Positions 34,469 through 47,171 of a DNA stretch of 64,000 bases are shown piece by piece (positions within the stretch are counted from its first letter, which is position 1; every line of letters starts with the position of its first letter). This stretch comes from Mimachlamys varia. Taxonomy: Eukaryota; Mollusca; Bivalvia; Pectinida; Pectinidae. The DNA is taken from assembly GCA_947623455.1 (NCBI GenBank), contig OX392527.1:52496401-52560400 (forward strand). Reading direction: 5' to 3'. A model generated the notes under the pieces. It made no database searches, had not been told where the DNA came from, and saw nothing but the letters and a program-made list of their open reading frames with translations. Both the position numbers and the translations under genes were made by a program.

Positions 34469-37400
34469 TCTTTTTTATTAAAATATCTGTTCAAATAATA
34501 TATACTGTTTATCGGTATACAGTTCGCTGCAGTTGTTCAATGTAGAATGGGAAATGAGATAAATAAGAGAATAACGTTTTAATATAGCACATTGACTAAA
34601 GGAAGAATGGGGAAATGGATGAACCTTGTTTCGGGGGAGTATTAAATTTTGATGATTAATATTACATATTATATTAGAATACTCTTTATTTGTATTTTGT
34701 CATTCATCGTTATCTAGAACATAGTGTTACAACACGACTGAACCCTGATTTTTAAGTAATTGCAATGAAAATAATAGGAGGAAATGCTTACGGCTTTGGT
34801 GAAAACCCCATAACCGAGCTGGTATTCCATATAATTAAAAGTTATTAATTGAATGTCTGGACTAGTTAATGCAGATAATGCATTATAATTAATAATAATA
34901 TGCTAAGAACGAATACGAAAACGTCTCATTTGATAATTGAAATGTACCATTATACATGAAATGCAAAATATAATTTAACTTCTTTTTAAGCATTTTAAAG
35001 TACAACGACCATTTCAAGGTTTAACTGACTTTTTGCGGTAAGCATTTTGAGAATGTCTTAAACAAGATTTAGATTTTTAAGATTAGCTTTAGAACGCACC
35101 TATACATAGTTTCAATAAATAGAAATTGAAATGTGAATGACGTACTCTAGGCGGCTCGTCTTTTTTAATACACAGTTGCCGTGTGGTAATATCTGTTACA
35201 CAGACTGTATATATGTGTCACCGGGACACGTTGCCTAGTTAGAGGTTATTCACTCCCCGGCGTGACCTCTCTATGACCTTATATATCGATTCACGCGGTT
35301 TAACGTTTTGTTAACTTAATATTGACCCCATTGTACGAGAGATTTAAGGAGGTATGCTACCTGACTGATATTTCATTTCCTTTCAAGGAGATTTCTACAA
35401 TATGAGACAGATAAACCATCTTTATACACGTGAAGTTGATGTTATTGATTAATTTCTTGTGTTTCGACGTTAACTTACAGGTATCGAAGCCCTCTGATGA
35501 GGTGGCCACCACATGAGCATTTAAAAGTACAGGTATCAACATATTGATGATTGTATACCATGACATACCACAGAGTCACACTATTCTGACAATAAACGAG
35601 TAAAAGGAAAAGGAAAAAGAAACAAGATAAAAAGAAATCCCAATACCTCCATTGGTGGCAGCAAGTCACATTTTGTCGTTTAACTATTTTCAATAAGTGA
35701 ACATAAAAGCAATAAAAAGACATAATGAAATACTCTCAAATATTAGATAATGCGAGGTAAATGGTTCTCATATACATGTAAAACAAAAAGTGTAAAACCA
35801 CTCATACAAGGTTTGAAATATTTTTTTATCGTTTGATTATAACATGAAAGAAATCGATCCTTTAATTTATAATGAAGAACAAATCTTAACCTTAATAAAA
35901 CCGTTGCCATACCCCTGCTCTTTGTCTGTGCGTATGTCTAATATATGACTTCGGCCATCAACTAAAACTGTCGCCACAATCCGCAAAATAAAATCATGAT
36001 CAGTTAATATGGCAACCGAACTTTTGGACTTAAAAAGCTGCGTGCACATCTACACATGTTCCCTAACATACCTGTGAAGTTTTATGAAATTCAGTCCACA
36101 AAGGAGGTGTTGTGCGGACAAGATATGTCTATAGACAGACAGATAACCTGATTCCACCATACCCCACAAACTTCGTTGCGGCAGTATAATTAATTAAACT
36201 AATGAAAAACACTTCATTATGAACAGTTTGGAAGAATGTTTGAAAGACTGTTTCGCATTTTCGGTAATTAAAATTTGGCTTTTGAGTTGTGTCCCATAAT
36301 CTTATGAGTGTTACAATAAATGATTTTAACACAAAAGTAATTCTTAAACAGATGATGTTTAAGTGAACATGGGTCGTGAATATGAAGTGTTATAAAGGAA
36401 GCTTAAGTGTCTGTCTAAGCTATTTTCTATTTGTGATATGTAGGAATAACAAATCAGAAATGATCTATATAATCACATTTTTTGTTTTTGTTTCACTTGC
36501 TGCCGTTGATGATTCTTTTAAGTTTTGTTGTTTTCAAAAGTGTTTCTTCCATTCCCTTTTATATCGTTAAATTTCGGTTCTTGCTTTCTAAATTCAGTTT
36601 CATATTTCAAAGCTGATAACCTTCAAGTGAAATGGTTATGGATATCATGACCCCAGAATTTGACCCTAAATGTTACAAGTGTAAAGCTGTACCAGGGACT
36701 GCCGTTTCCGCTTGTTTTGTCATCGCAGTTAATAACAAAGATACCACCCGAAGAGACATTTAAGATAAAAGTATTCTACACCGGTGTAAATGGGTGTAAA
36801 CGTATTACGTTTCAAAGGCAGGCTTTTCCTTACAAGTGACACAACCGAGATATTCATCTCTTTAATAATAATTTGACCTCTTGTGATACCCTTACAGAAA
36901 TGCCTCAATCCTAACCGCCAACCTATCATTATTCCAATGTGACAATGATAACGTTCACTTATCACTTTTAACAGCTAATGGCAAAAACACGAATTTCCAT
37001 AACAGTCATATTGCTCATCACTTGACCCCGTGTTACCGAACACATATTCAAATATAAGTCGAAAACAAATGGCGTCTGTAGGGGTAAGGAGTGGGTAAGG
37101 TATCTACATCTATGACTATACGACATAAATCACAAACAGAAGATTTTATCACCAAAACCTTTATATTTCCAAGGTTTACATCAGGTTTGCCTTTTAAAAT
37201 TTTCTTATTTTTTTCATATACAAAATGACGTAGTGTAAATATATTAAAATGGAAGTGTTTTTATTATACAGTACGTTGTATAACTTGAAAAAAATAACTA
37301 TGGTTCTGATTATCATATATACTTTCAACGAGCGACGTTTGGATTCTGGTAATTTCTCCTTTTTATGATATGGTTAAACTATTTGTACTATATGTGTCAT

Positions 37401-38899
37401 ATTAAGGACTGCAGTAAATGCAATCTACGACTTTTCTGATTTTTCTTTTCTGATATTAAATTGTATTGTTTGTTAACTGACCTATGATGGATTGAGGAAA
37501 TCAATTTATGTTTCTATAAAGTCAAAAATAGTGTATCCTTAATGCGGGTAATTTTATTTCCTTTCTTGTTGATGAAAATACATGTGTGTCCAGTAAATAT
37601 GTTTTAATGCTGCATGACCTGATAATAAACGAGTATCACTCAGCTTGAGATAAAGTAGATTACATAGGCGTATTGAACACAGGATGTGAAATAGTTACTT
37701 GTCTTTGTACTATTGTAAATCTAAGGGCACTTCGTAATCAGAACATGACCACGTTTACAACATACTGACCATTCCACCTTCAGGTTTTGAAAAAATATTT
37801 ATAAATATCCACAAGAACAATAACTTTTACAATTTTTTTAACCGTCTCGGTTGTATTCAAATTAAAATTACATTTTCACGTCAGTATCAAAATACAAACC
37901 TTCTGTCTCGAATCATATTCTATGGGCATGCATTTGTTTACACAGAACATGTACAATAAAGTATACTTTCGGGTTAAAACAATATACTTTACTTTCGATT
38001 GTGTTTTTAAGTCGGGGGAAACAAACAAGTATTTGTTTAAAACATAAAACAAAGTTATTTAAGTTTAATTTTCCCGTTTTTGTGCGTGCTGATCTAAGTT
38101 ATGGCATTTATTCTATCTGTACTTTTGTTCATTTTGTCGTAGTGCAGTACGTTTTATTTGGTTTTGTTAGATGAAAGCATCTATCTGTTCTGTTTTACAA
38201 ATGCATTGTAGTGACGGTTTTCGTATATGGTCTTAAATATGATCAATTGATTCATCAGTATATAACATTTTCAAGCGTACCCAGCTATTCAATATAATTT
38301 AATTTTATCATTTCTGTTAACACAGACAGAAAAAAACTTTATCTCTTTAGATCGAAAATATTATCAACAGTCGACAAAGCTTTTAATATTTCATGTTTAT
38401 GAGATATTTGAAATAGATATTGACGGATAACATTTTCAAATTTAACGGCTCTTAAACAGTTTTATAAAGCCATTGGATAAAAATATATGAAATTGGTTTA
38501 TATATCCTCCATATTGATTTTTTCAGCAAATGATTTAAGATTTTTCAACTGTGAATTTCTTGTTGCGTCCATCCACGCTAACACTAGCTTGATATGCTGT
38601 TTCATTTCAATACCATAATTAAAGGCAACCAAAATTACGTATACTCTGGATAAGCCAGTAAAATGACTAGTACCATACTATCGGTTATTTTCTCCTGTGA
38701 TATACACAGTGTGCTAGAAAAGATCGAGTCACGCACGTGGTAGTTGCTACTTTATGAGTATGAATAGATATGCTTATTTACAATTAGATAGTTGGACCAA
38801 TTGTAGGCAAGAGTATTGGTTTGACGTAGCGGGCACACGAAACAGCGCTAATGGTCTATTCTGACGTTTAGTAACCGACCTCTATGTTAATAAATGAAA
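34469..38899. other. no gene recognised
   Basis: 4.4 kb of AT-rich sequence. Short frames (35,357-35,723 -, 36,376-36,570 +, 36,729-36,965 -) have no recognisable domain. No repeat shared with the rest of the window apart from the stub at 34,557. Confidence 0.45.
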
Positions 38900-38919
38900 T
38901 AGCCTTCTGATTCCAGCGG

Positions 38920-38927
38920 TATAAATA
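38920..38927 (+). promoter_or_regulatory. candidate TATA box
   Basis: TATAAATA in a locally GC-richer block. It lies 28-35 bp upstream of CCTTACCACG and about 215 bp upstream of an ATG-plus-donor exon. Spacing fits a polymerase II core promoter, but no transcript evidence is available. Confidence 0.45.
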
Positions 38928-38949
38928 CCCAGTCCCATCGGCCCTTACC

Positions 38950-39154
38950 ACGATACTACGAAAGGGCCTTTTATCAATGCACACGAACGTTACGAGAGCA
39001 CCTGTGCTATACAGAATCAAGCAGTTGATATTTATATGTGAAATAAGTATCGCTTCCTATTATGTTCCGTGGGTCACACACGAGGCCTAGCTCGCGGAAG
39101 GCAGAAGTACTGCTGGCTGTACAGGTGTGTTTTACTATGATGTCAACAGCACAG
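38950..39154 (+). other. candidate first exon: 5' UTR plus MMSTAQ, then a consensus donor
   Basis: Downstream of the TATA box a 200-bp block of higher GC leads to TACTATGATGTCAACAGCAC-AG and then GTAAGTGC, a consensus 5' splice site directly after six codons (39,137-39,154, intron phase 0). The first in-frame start is ATG at 39,137 and a second ATG follows at once. I cannot identify the next exon. It could belong to the TSP1-protease gene 19 kb downstream, since that exon's ATG ACG GAA frame would be compatible with phase 0, but a signal-peptide or membrane exon would still be missing. It could equally belong to a gene whose other exons I cannot see. Confidence 0.4.
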
Positions 39155-39722
39155 GTAAGTGCTTTTTAGCTACTTTGTCCATATTTTCTCACATGCTCCG
39201 GTGTACCTTACTGTAACATTGTATTTGCAGTGTATAAAACGCCTCAAGGTCTCAAGTGATACAGAGTGTATCATAAATATGTAGATGATCCATATATCTT
39301 TATACGACAAAAGCATTGTTATAAAATAGCTAGTTGTCTCTTCACACAGCAATATATCTTTGTTATTTATTTTTTACAATTTTGCTCTACATGTTAATAT
39401 TCCTGACATATTATATACGTAACATCATTGGCAGCATTGCTTATATTTGCTGGCAAAAGAAATGTTCCTTTCTTTTACTTAGACAATAACTTGAAGTTAT
39501 ATTTTCTAATCATTTTTCAAATCAGTAGTTTTGATATGGATAATACACATACACACATATGAAATAAATATATATTATAAATACTGCATGGATTGTCCAT
39601 GGCAAATCAATAAAAACATGCTACGTCCGCGTTCGTTTCTGTATTAAAGTGATAGAACTACCACAATGTGTATCGACTGCAAACGAGGTCACCTTGCAAT
39701 GTAGTCCATTGCGGCATATATA

Positions 39723-39842
39723 ACTACGCATTGTGTGCTTTCATTGTATAATGACTTTTAATTGGGAATGGAGCATAAGCGCACTACGCATTGTGTGCTT
39801 TCATTGTATAATGACTTTTAATTGGGAATGGAGCGTAAGCGC
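39723..39842. repeat. 60-bp perfect tandem duplication
   Basis: ACTACGCATTGTGTGCTTTC through GGGAATGGAGC occurs twice, exactly 60 bp apart. The only visible difference inside the repeat is CATAAGC against CGTAAGC. Confidence 0.95.
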
Positions 39843-40272
39843 ATGAAGGTGGGGGTAACAAGGGGAGAAGGTGATTCAGAAGTATTCATTTATGTCGTAG
39901 AAATCAACAAAGTGAGAAAAACTGATATACGTTACAAACACAGACATGCAATATGACAGACCTTCCTTTTTTTAATTATCTTGATATACAATGTATTTCC
40001 TTCATCAGCAAATGCTTTCAAAGAATTAAGAAATAATTCACGGATACGAATAGAAATTGAATCGTGTATCTTATAATCAAGGTTTCCCATATATTTCATC
40101 ATCGATGTAATCGTGTATATTAGGCATGATATTCTTTTAAAAACAAACATATTGTGAAGTAACGGTAGCAGAAAGGTAGTGGTCATGGTGTTACTTGCTT
40201 GGTTGTCTTAATTTCACAGTGTAATAAGTTCTGCAAAACATGGTGTCTTTAACCTACCATAAAAACAAATAG

Positions 40273-40392
40273 TTTACTTATATGACATAATATTGTCTAA
40301 TGACAGTGTTATCGCTTCGCTTGGAATAACACGAAAATTCATTCCTGCGTCAAATGCTTAAATGACTACGGTTAATTATTGGTGTCAATCTT
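40273..40392 (+). repeat. diverged duplicate block (pair with 40,659-40,785)
   Basis: Both copies read TCTAATGACAGTGTTATCGC / TCCAATGACAGTCTTGTCGC, then GATAACA-type sequence, then CAAATGA-TAC-GGTTAATTATTGG / CAAATGACCACGGTTAATCATTGG. They are in the same orientation, about 390 bp apart. Confidence 0.75.
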
Positions 40393-40658
40393 AAAAAAAA
40401 AGAACGTCTGTCAAATGAATTGGTCTAACGTACATAATCAGCGTAAACATGATATTGGCCAGTATATAATATAACTAAACATGAACAAAACTGAAAGCAA
40501 CACCATTGCCACACATTTTCATTTCATTATGTGGAAAACTTCTGAGAAAGTATTTTCCACATCGCAGCTCCAAACCATTCTTTGATTTATATATTTCCAT
40601 TATTTCAGTAGAAATGCTTTTCAAAATAATAAAAAAAAACTCTACTAACGTAACAGGT

Positions 40659-40785
40659 ATTTACTTATGACGTCATAAATTGACCTTGTCCAATGACAGT
40701 CTTGTCGCTTCGTTTAGGATAACATTGAGAAAGCCCCTACTACAAACGATCAAATGACCACGGTTAATCATTGGCGCCAATTTTA
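40659..40785 (+). repeat. diverged duplicate block (pair with 40,273-40,392)
   Basis: Second copy, ending GGCGCCAATTTTAG. Confidence 0.75.
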
Positions 40786-42239
40786 GGGTAGTTCCGCGAA
40801 TATCGTTTAAAGGACGTTCAGATAATCACTCAATTAAGAAAATCATTTTATGTAATAAAAACATAAATGAAAATACAAATTTTAAAAAGAACTGACATCA
40901 TTTGTTTTTGTAAGTAACCTGTTCCCTCTTCAGTTAAGCTGTAAAGGTCTGCATGATTCCCTATTTAAGGAGACGTTTGAAAAGCAAAGAGCTGGAAGTA
41001 AATTGTTGTTAAATAGCACGGATCTGTTATATAATAGCTGTTGCACTACTGGGCAACCTTAGAGCACTCGATTTAAACTACATTATGTATACTTTGAATT
41101 ATCTGAAATATCTGTTTCCCATTCATGCTGCACCAATGGTTGTCTTATCAGGACCTATATAGAAATTTGCCACTAACTGGCAGGCCACGATAGCATAAAA
41201 GCCAAAAAAACTATCGTTTACTTAGTATATGATTTTTTAAATAAGTTTGCACAGAAAAACAATCAATATATCAGACTGTTTTTATTTTCCTCAAATGGAA
41301 ATTTAATTCACAAATACAGACAAAACGGTTGCATTCATGAAAAATGTGTTTCCCATGCCATGTTTAAACTATCCTAGTGTAAAGCTATATAGCTTTTACG
41401 GGCGATCGCATCCTGCAGTATTTTACATGGACATGCCATCGCTATCACGCAAACCCGTACAAGTCATTCTGTCTTAATCGTAGACAGGCATGGCATCACA
41501 TGCAGGTTCTGGAACGCAGACATTCCAAAGATAGAACCCTGGTATTGGGTTTACTTTACAGCATGACGCGACGTTGCTACGATTGGGTTGTACTTACTGG
41601 GGTGAAAACTATTTGACCTTTTGTGTCAAAACTCAAGGACGTCCCCAGGTTGCCAATGCAGACAAAAGCTGCGGCCATCCAGGAGAATGGTTTCCAGTAG
41701 AAAGTTTGCGCCCTGTGTCCCGGTATTCGGTGTAGTCAGTGCGTGATGTTTACTCCAAAAATATCGCAAATATTTAAAGATTAGCGACTTCTGATTTTTG
41801 ATAATGGTTCATTGTGATGTCACCATCATAGGCTTGCATTTTTTATCAGTAGTAAAATGCGTCAATGCTTGGATAGTGATCTTAATTAAAGAAATTGTTC
41901 TGAATCATCTGAGCCTGGAGGTTTGTTTGTTTTGGGTTAAAGTTTTTCGCGGCATCTAACGTCATATGGTGACGAGACTGAGGAATATATTATATATAAT
42001 ACATGTGATTAAAAATAGTTACATGGCTGTGTTTATTAAAAAATAAAATGAACATACTCCAAAACCATTCTTCATATGAAACAAGAACACAAATTATTTC
42101 TCAACGACGCCAAGATGGCGGCCTGTTTTGCAACATTCTTTTATAAAATAAATCGTGTTTTTTATGATTATTCTTGAATCATGTAAATAATTAAAAATTA
42201 AAAAATAAAAAAAACTGAAATATGAATGTTGTACATTGC

Positions 42240-42485
42240 CTATATCGTGAAAATCAGTTGTTTATATGAATATTGCCTAATGGACCCCTTTCAGCCCCCT
42301 GGAGGGGTCAGCCCCATTATTGTATAACTTTAATCCCAGTCACCTAGAGATGCTTCAACCAAATTTGATTAAATTCCGATCTGTGGTCAAGAAGAAAATG
42401 TCAATTAGTGATGGACGGGCGGACGCTTGACGCCACTGTATGGTATAAGCTCACCTTTGTCCTTTGGACCAGATGACCTAAAACG
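42240..42485 (+). mobile_element. interspersed repeat of mollusc type
   Basis: CCCCCTGGAGGGGTCAG, ACTTTAATCCCAGTCACCTA, GATGGACGGGCGGACG, GGTATAAGCTCACC and TTGTCCTTTGGACCAGATGA occur in the order I know from short interspersed repeats common in bivalve genomes. Single copy in this window, so family membership rests on memory of such repeats. Confidence 0.45.
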
Positions 42486-44406
42486 TCTAATTGCTTGAAA
42501 CATTAAAATGTTTACTAATCATATTTGGACAATATGACTGCATAAGACTCCCCGTCCTCATCTCCAAAATTTCATAAAGACCATACCTTTCTGAAAGACT
42601 TTGATCAATCAAATCAGTTTAATGTTCGAACGCTTGCGGGTAGGACTTTCGAAATGTTCCGGTACATAAATAAAGTTTTTCTGCAGGGATGAGTATAATA
42701 GTGTCCATTATATTTGTTCCAAGCCATTGCAATGTAAACCATACAGGCTTGTAAAGTCGAGGGCATTGTATGGCTAGAGTGTGTCTTTGCCTGATTAAAG
42801 AGATACCAATTTATGACTATCAGCCCAGTGCCGTAAGTAACGACGAACAACTATCTAGTAAGCCTTAATGGGGTTGATTATTATTGATATTAACCCCTCT
42901 AACGTCCCAGAGGCTATCTGACCTAGTTAAGGAAATGTGAGACAACACGGAAGTGTTTGAACTAGGGTTAGCTATATTTGTGACTGTTAATTACACAATA
43001 TACATCATTCAGGATGGTGGTTGCAGTGATATCTTAAAGGATATGTGAGCTTACGAAATGTTTTTTTTATCTTAAAAATATTAAATTGCTCCATTTTTCA
43101 TAATGTTGTTGAAATATCATCACCACAATCTTCCCACAAATAATGGCATTGTTTAAGTACACGAAGTTTTGTTGTATTTTTATTTCCAGATTATAGACAA
43201 ATATCCGGCGCAAAACATTTTACATGACCTTTTGTCAAGTTGACAAATTCTATGAAGGATAGATTTGTTTAATGTCTTGACTTTTAAGCACTCGTAACAA
43301 CAATTATTGGCATAGGGCATGCTAACTACTTTGGTACATTAAACACGCTATTTATCTATCATGACTCGTACGTACTTAGTATATGGATTACAATGTTTAG
43401 AAACTTTTAGAAATACACGTAAACAAGAAGCATTTCTGTTGTAGATGCATATTTACAATGCATTAAGATATTCGATAAACACATGAATATATTATTGGTT
43501 ATATGTTTGTATAAATATGAGCAATGTAAATCAACTTGTAATAAAAGGTGTTTTTTTCTCTATATTATGGATCGATGATATTTTCAAAACGGTAGCCAGT
43601 AAAACAAATTAGCATCATTTTGGTATTTAAATCCATTTATTATACCTAATAAGGGAGCTAGACTTAAATTTGAAAAAGTCTTCGGGAAAGGGTGACATTT
43701 CCTCTACGTCCATGGGCTTTGAATAGTCTTGTAGTATTATGCTTGAAACACGCACTCAGTTGATTCACCATATGACCTGCATAAAAGATCCTTGCATAAA
43801 TAAGAATTGCATTTTTGTTCGGGATTCAGACTTGATTTACGAGTAAAAACTATTCTGCAGCACTAATCCAACTTTTTCTTAGTCTTGTGTGACAAAATCT
43901 TACATTGTAAGAAACATCAAACCTGTACCTAAACGTGTGTGAGAGAGAGACGACGACGTCACTAATTAAGAAAACTTCGATGCCATTAAACGGAAATTGC
44001 GACGTTTTAATGCGATGTTTGGTGGCTGGAGCGAGAGAAAGAATCTGTCCCATGTTTATGTTTAGGATAGAGAAACTAAACACTTGGGGTATGTAATTTA
44101 CATAATTACCCACGAGTTAATTGGGTTGTCTGTCCGTCCTTCTGTCTGAGCTTTTACGTTATATTGTTAGAAGTAAATGGAAAATTGGTCAGAACTAAAC
44201 AAGGTGCCAAGTGGGAAAGGGAGTAATGTAAGCTTTAAGCTTGTTATCATATCCCAAAATATATGTATGTATACTTGAATTGATAATGAATAAAAATATT
44301 GTTAAGATTATTAACTGGCCATTATTATGTCAAAGGTAAAGATCAGGTTATACAATAATTGTATTTCAACATTTAAAAACAATACACATTTTGTAATGTT
44401 ATTATG

Positions 44407-45815
44407 AAAATAAATAAGAGAATACCGAAATCATAATCCAACCTCAAAATCGATTAAACCAGGGGCAAATTATGAACAAAGAAAAGATTAACATGGAGAC
44501 TCTTGTAAAAGTACAACAGCATATAACCAGGTGTTCCGGAAGAGTACGCGTCTTCTGCTTCATCGACGACACCCGCCATGTAAATCCAATTAAACATCAA
44601 GTTCTCAAAATGAGAACCGAGTATCATCAGTCACAACAAGTAAACACACTAATGAGCAAACTCAAAAACGTCCATCTTCATATCACTTAAAGATATAGAA
44701 TAGTTTTCAATGAGACAAAGATGGCGACCATAAAACTTGCCCATAGTTCTGATCAACCTGCATCTCTCGAATCCTTATGTTGTTAGTTTGTTTGTCAGCA
44801 GTCGACATCGATCACGAAAATCCCGATATTTAGAGCAAACCCTAGCATATCGAATCAACCGCGAAATGTAAACACCATAGGGTGTAGAAGCAGGGATGTA
44901 ACTATCAAGAAATGGAAAGTTCACGATCGGAAAATTGAAATCATCACGTTTATCGTATAGCTTAGTAGTAAGCTGTCCATGTTGGTCGTAGGTTAAGTAG
45001 AGATCGAGGTAAGCAGCTGATGTAGAAGAGTATGTTGTGTCCTTTATTTCAAGTTCAGAAGGGTATATACGATCGACGTGGTCAGCAAACTTCCTCGATA
45101 TATCTGAAAATGAAATGAAAAGATTTGGCAAGGTTTTTGTTACCAGTCCTGATTAGCTCTTCCACAAACTAAGCCTCGTATGAAAACCAAAACAAGCCAG
45201 CTAAGAGTGGGGCACAGTTTGTTCCCATGGGAATGCCAACAATCTGTTGGAAAATCTTGCCTCCGAACTCAACAAAAATATTGTCGACCAGGAATTCAAT
45301 CATCCTTACCTTTGTCGTGTTTTTCACAAAGTATGCTCCAAGATAGCTCCCTACCATATATTTGTATCGTCGTCCGCCTTTCCTGGAAAAGAAAACTCTC
45401 ATAACAAGAGATCGAGACGTTCCTTCAATTTTGTATGAGGTTTGGTAGTGTACTGGGTGAAAAAAACCAAATGTTTTGACGGAAAAGAATTTTTGAGGAG
45501 GGGGTGTTCAAGATATTTCGAGGTTTTCAAAATCCACATCCCATTAATTCCACTTCTGGAGTATACAGTGTCACAATAAGACTGAAGCCCTGATTTTATG
45601 GTACTAAGAATGGTAGTAAGAAGTTTTGATAATGTCTTGGTCGAGCAATTGGCAGAGCCAGCGATAAAACGTTGCTCATAAGGATCCTTGTGTAGTTTCG
45701 GTATCCAATAATGACAAGGTAGGTCAGTGTCTTGCTCATTAACCGGTACTTGGAAAGATTGTAATACAGAAGCATGGTTCGTCAGTTTTTCATCTTTCGA
45801 AAAACCGGTCAAAGT
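44407..45815 (-). mobile_element. Penelope-like retroelement, longest copy in the window, 5'-truncated
   Basis: The element runs on the minus strand from about 45,815 to its 3' terminus at 44,407 (complement of GGTATTCTCTTATTTATTTT). It contains 1.1 kb of reverse transcriptase sequence followed by about 300 bp of untranslated 3' end that matches every other copy in the window. Everything upstream of the fingers region is missing. No GIY-YIG endonuclease follows the RT: in the copies where the end is readable (47.4 and 58.2 kb) a stop codon comes soon after the F-Y-G-R-H/K motif. Confidence 0.88.
44690..45812 (-). pseudogene. Penelope-like reverse transcriptase, broken
   Basis: RNA-templated DNA synthesis would be the function of the intact protein. 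Three open pieces on the minus strand cover it in order. 45,812-45,399 has CHYWIPKLHKDPY-type fingers sequence and a degraded motif A region ending TQYTTKPH. 45,402-45,169 has the palm motif B, IVGIPMGTNCAPLLAGLF. 45,131-44,775 has the C-terminal part with KLYDKRDDFNFPIVNFPFLD and YRDFRDRCRLLTNKL. Breaks: frame changes near 45,400, a stop codon right after FSYEA at about 45,166, and loss of the catalytic YIDD region near 45,080, where the reading becomes YIEE and then shifts. The motif B wording is typical of the Penelope/TERT-related RT group rather than of LINE or LTR RTs (family knowledge). The copy cannot encode active enzyme. Confidence 0.85.
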
Positions 45816-47171
45816 TGATCAGGATCAAACATTTAGGCTTTAACTAACGACACGTCAATATCATCGGTTCAAGGTAAAGGGCAACCTAACATTTATTTAA
45901 TGCAAACAGTGTGTGGTGACATTTTGAAGCAAAGTAGGTCATCATCAAAACAAGTTTCAACTGACCAATTTGAAGGTCACAGGATCAAAGGTCGAGATCA
46001 AATATCTTAATGATTAACTGCTTTACATTTTGTTTTGATGTAATCAGGCGTTTGTCTTTAAAAAAAAAAGGTGTCGCATTTTTATAGGTCGTATTTAGTT
46101 CAGCACCGAATACTGACTTGATTTACGAAAATAAGAAAATTCTGCAATACTAATCCAATTGTAAACACCTTAAAAGCAGTTAATAAATGTGAACTTTCCC
46201 ATTTACCTTCGCTCTGATGACTATGAGGTTTTGGCAATTGAAACTTTGCTTGATTCTGACCATTTTTGCTTCATAATAACTTAACAAAATGTTAAACAGT
46301 TAATAAATGAACTATTCGACCTTAACCTTTGCTCAGTTATCCTTACCTTTGACCTGGTGGCATACAGGTTTGGTATACTAACACACAATTACAAACAGGT
46401 AAAACCATTTAAATCTAAAAGGACCAATCGGTTGTTGTACGACTTATTACCTCGTATTTACGTGATCTACTTAAACTAGAAGAACACTGGATACAACTAT
46501 CAGGGTTTTTTTGCTGAAACAATCACACTTGGACATTTATTGTGTGAAATAGAGCATCAATCAAAATACAAAAATAATAAGATTAAACAAAATGTCAAAA
46601 ACAATTTTTTTTATGAGAAAAATATTTAGGGCTAGATGTGAAATAATTATTCACAAAACAACTTGATGGAGGTTTTAAAACCTTGTGAGTTGGCCCACTT
46701 ATATGACAAATATCATTTAGTATTTAATCAGAACATGTATTTCTGGCAAATACAGATGAAGGGCAAAGCATTCTATAAGCTTTTTTACGAACTTTTATTG
46801 CAAATGACCTTAACATGACGTAATAACAGGCACGCGCGTACATGCCATCGGCCGTTCGAGGTTAATTGCGTTTTGTGTCATTTAAAAAAGGTTTTCAAAG
46901 CGAAACAGATCCCAATAAATAAATCATACAGATAAAATACGTAGCTGGATCACCCTTAATTGCATAAATCTTAAAATCGTGACTTTTAGTTATCACGAAT
47001 CAAAAATATGTATATACAGAGATTATGATCAGTCGATTTAATTGAATTTGTGACACGTTTTGTCATGGGGCATATCTAATGCTTGAGGTCAAATTGTTTC
47101 TCTTTCAAATTTTACAAAATGTTGCATGTTTGATAAGTATTTGAGTTTTTAAAATGTGGTTTGATAGTAAT
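45816..47171. other. no gene recognised
   Basis: AT-rich. A stretch near 46,113-46,150 repeats the sequence seen near 43,832. Nothing else recognised. Confidence 0.45.

Larger units (their letters stand above)
39843..44406. other. no gene recognised
   Basis: Contains a duplicated 120-bp block and an interspersed repeat listed separately, and a kringle-like peptide relic near 41,441-41,566 described among the findings. Open frames 42,614-42,850 and 43,850-44,113 (both -) are not recognised. The text TTGATTTACGA-TAA-AAA-ATTCTGCA-ACTAATCCAA occurs both at about 43,832 and at about 46,113. Confidence 0.4.

Noticed and set aside
35485..35520. CTGATGAGG near 35,494 as a further hammerhead
   Set aside because: No GAAAC partner box or stem I at the required positions.
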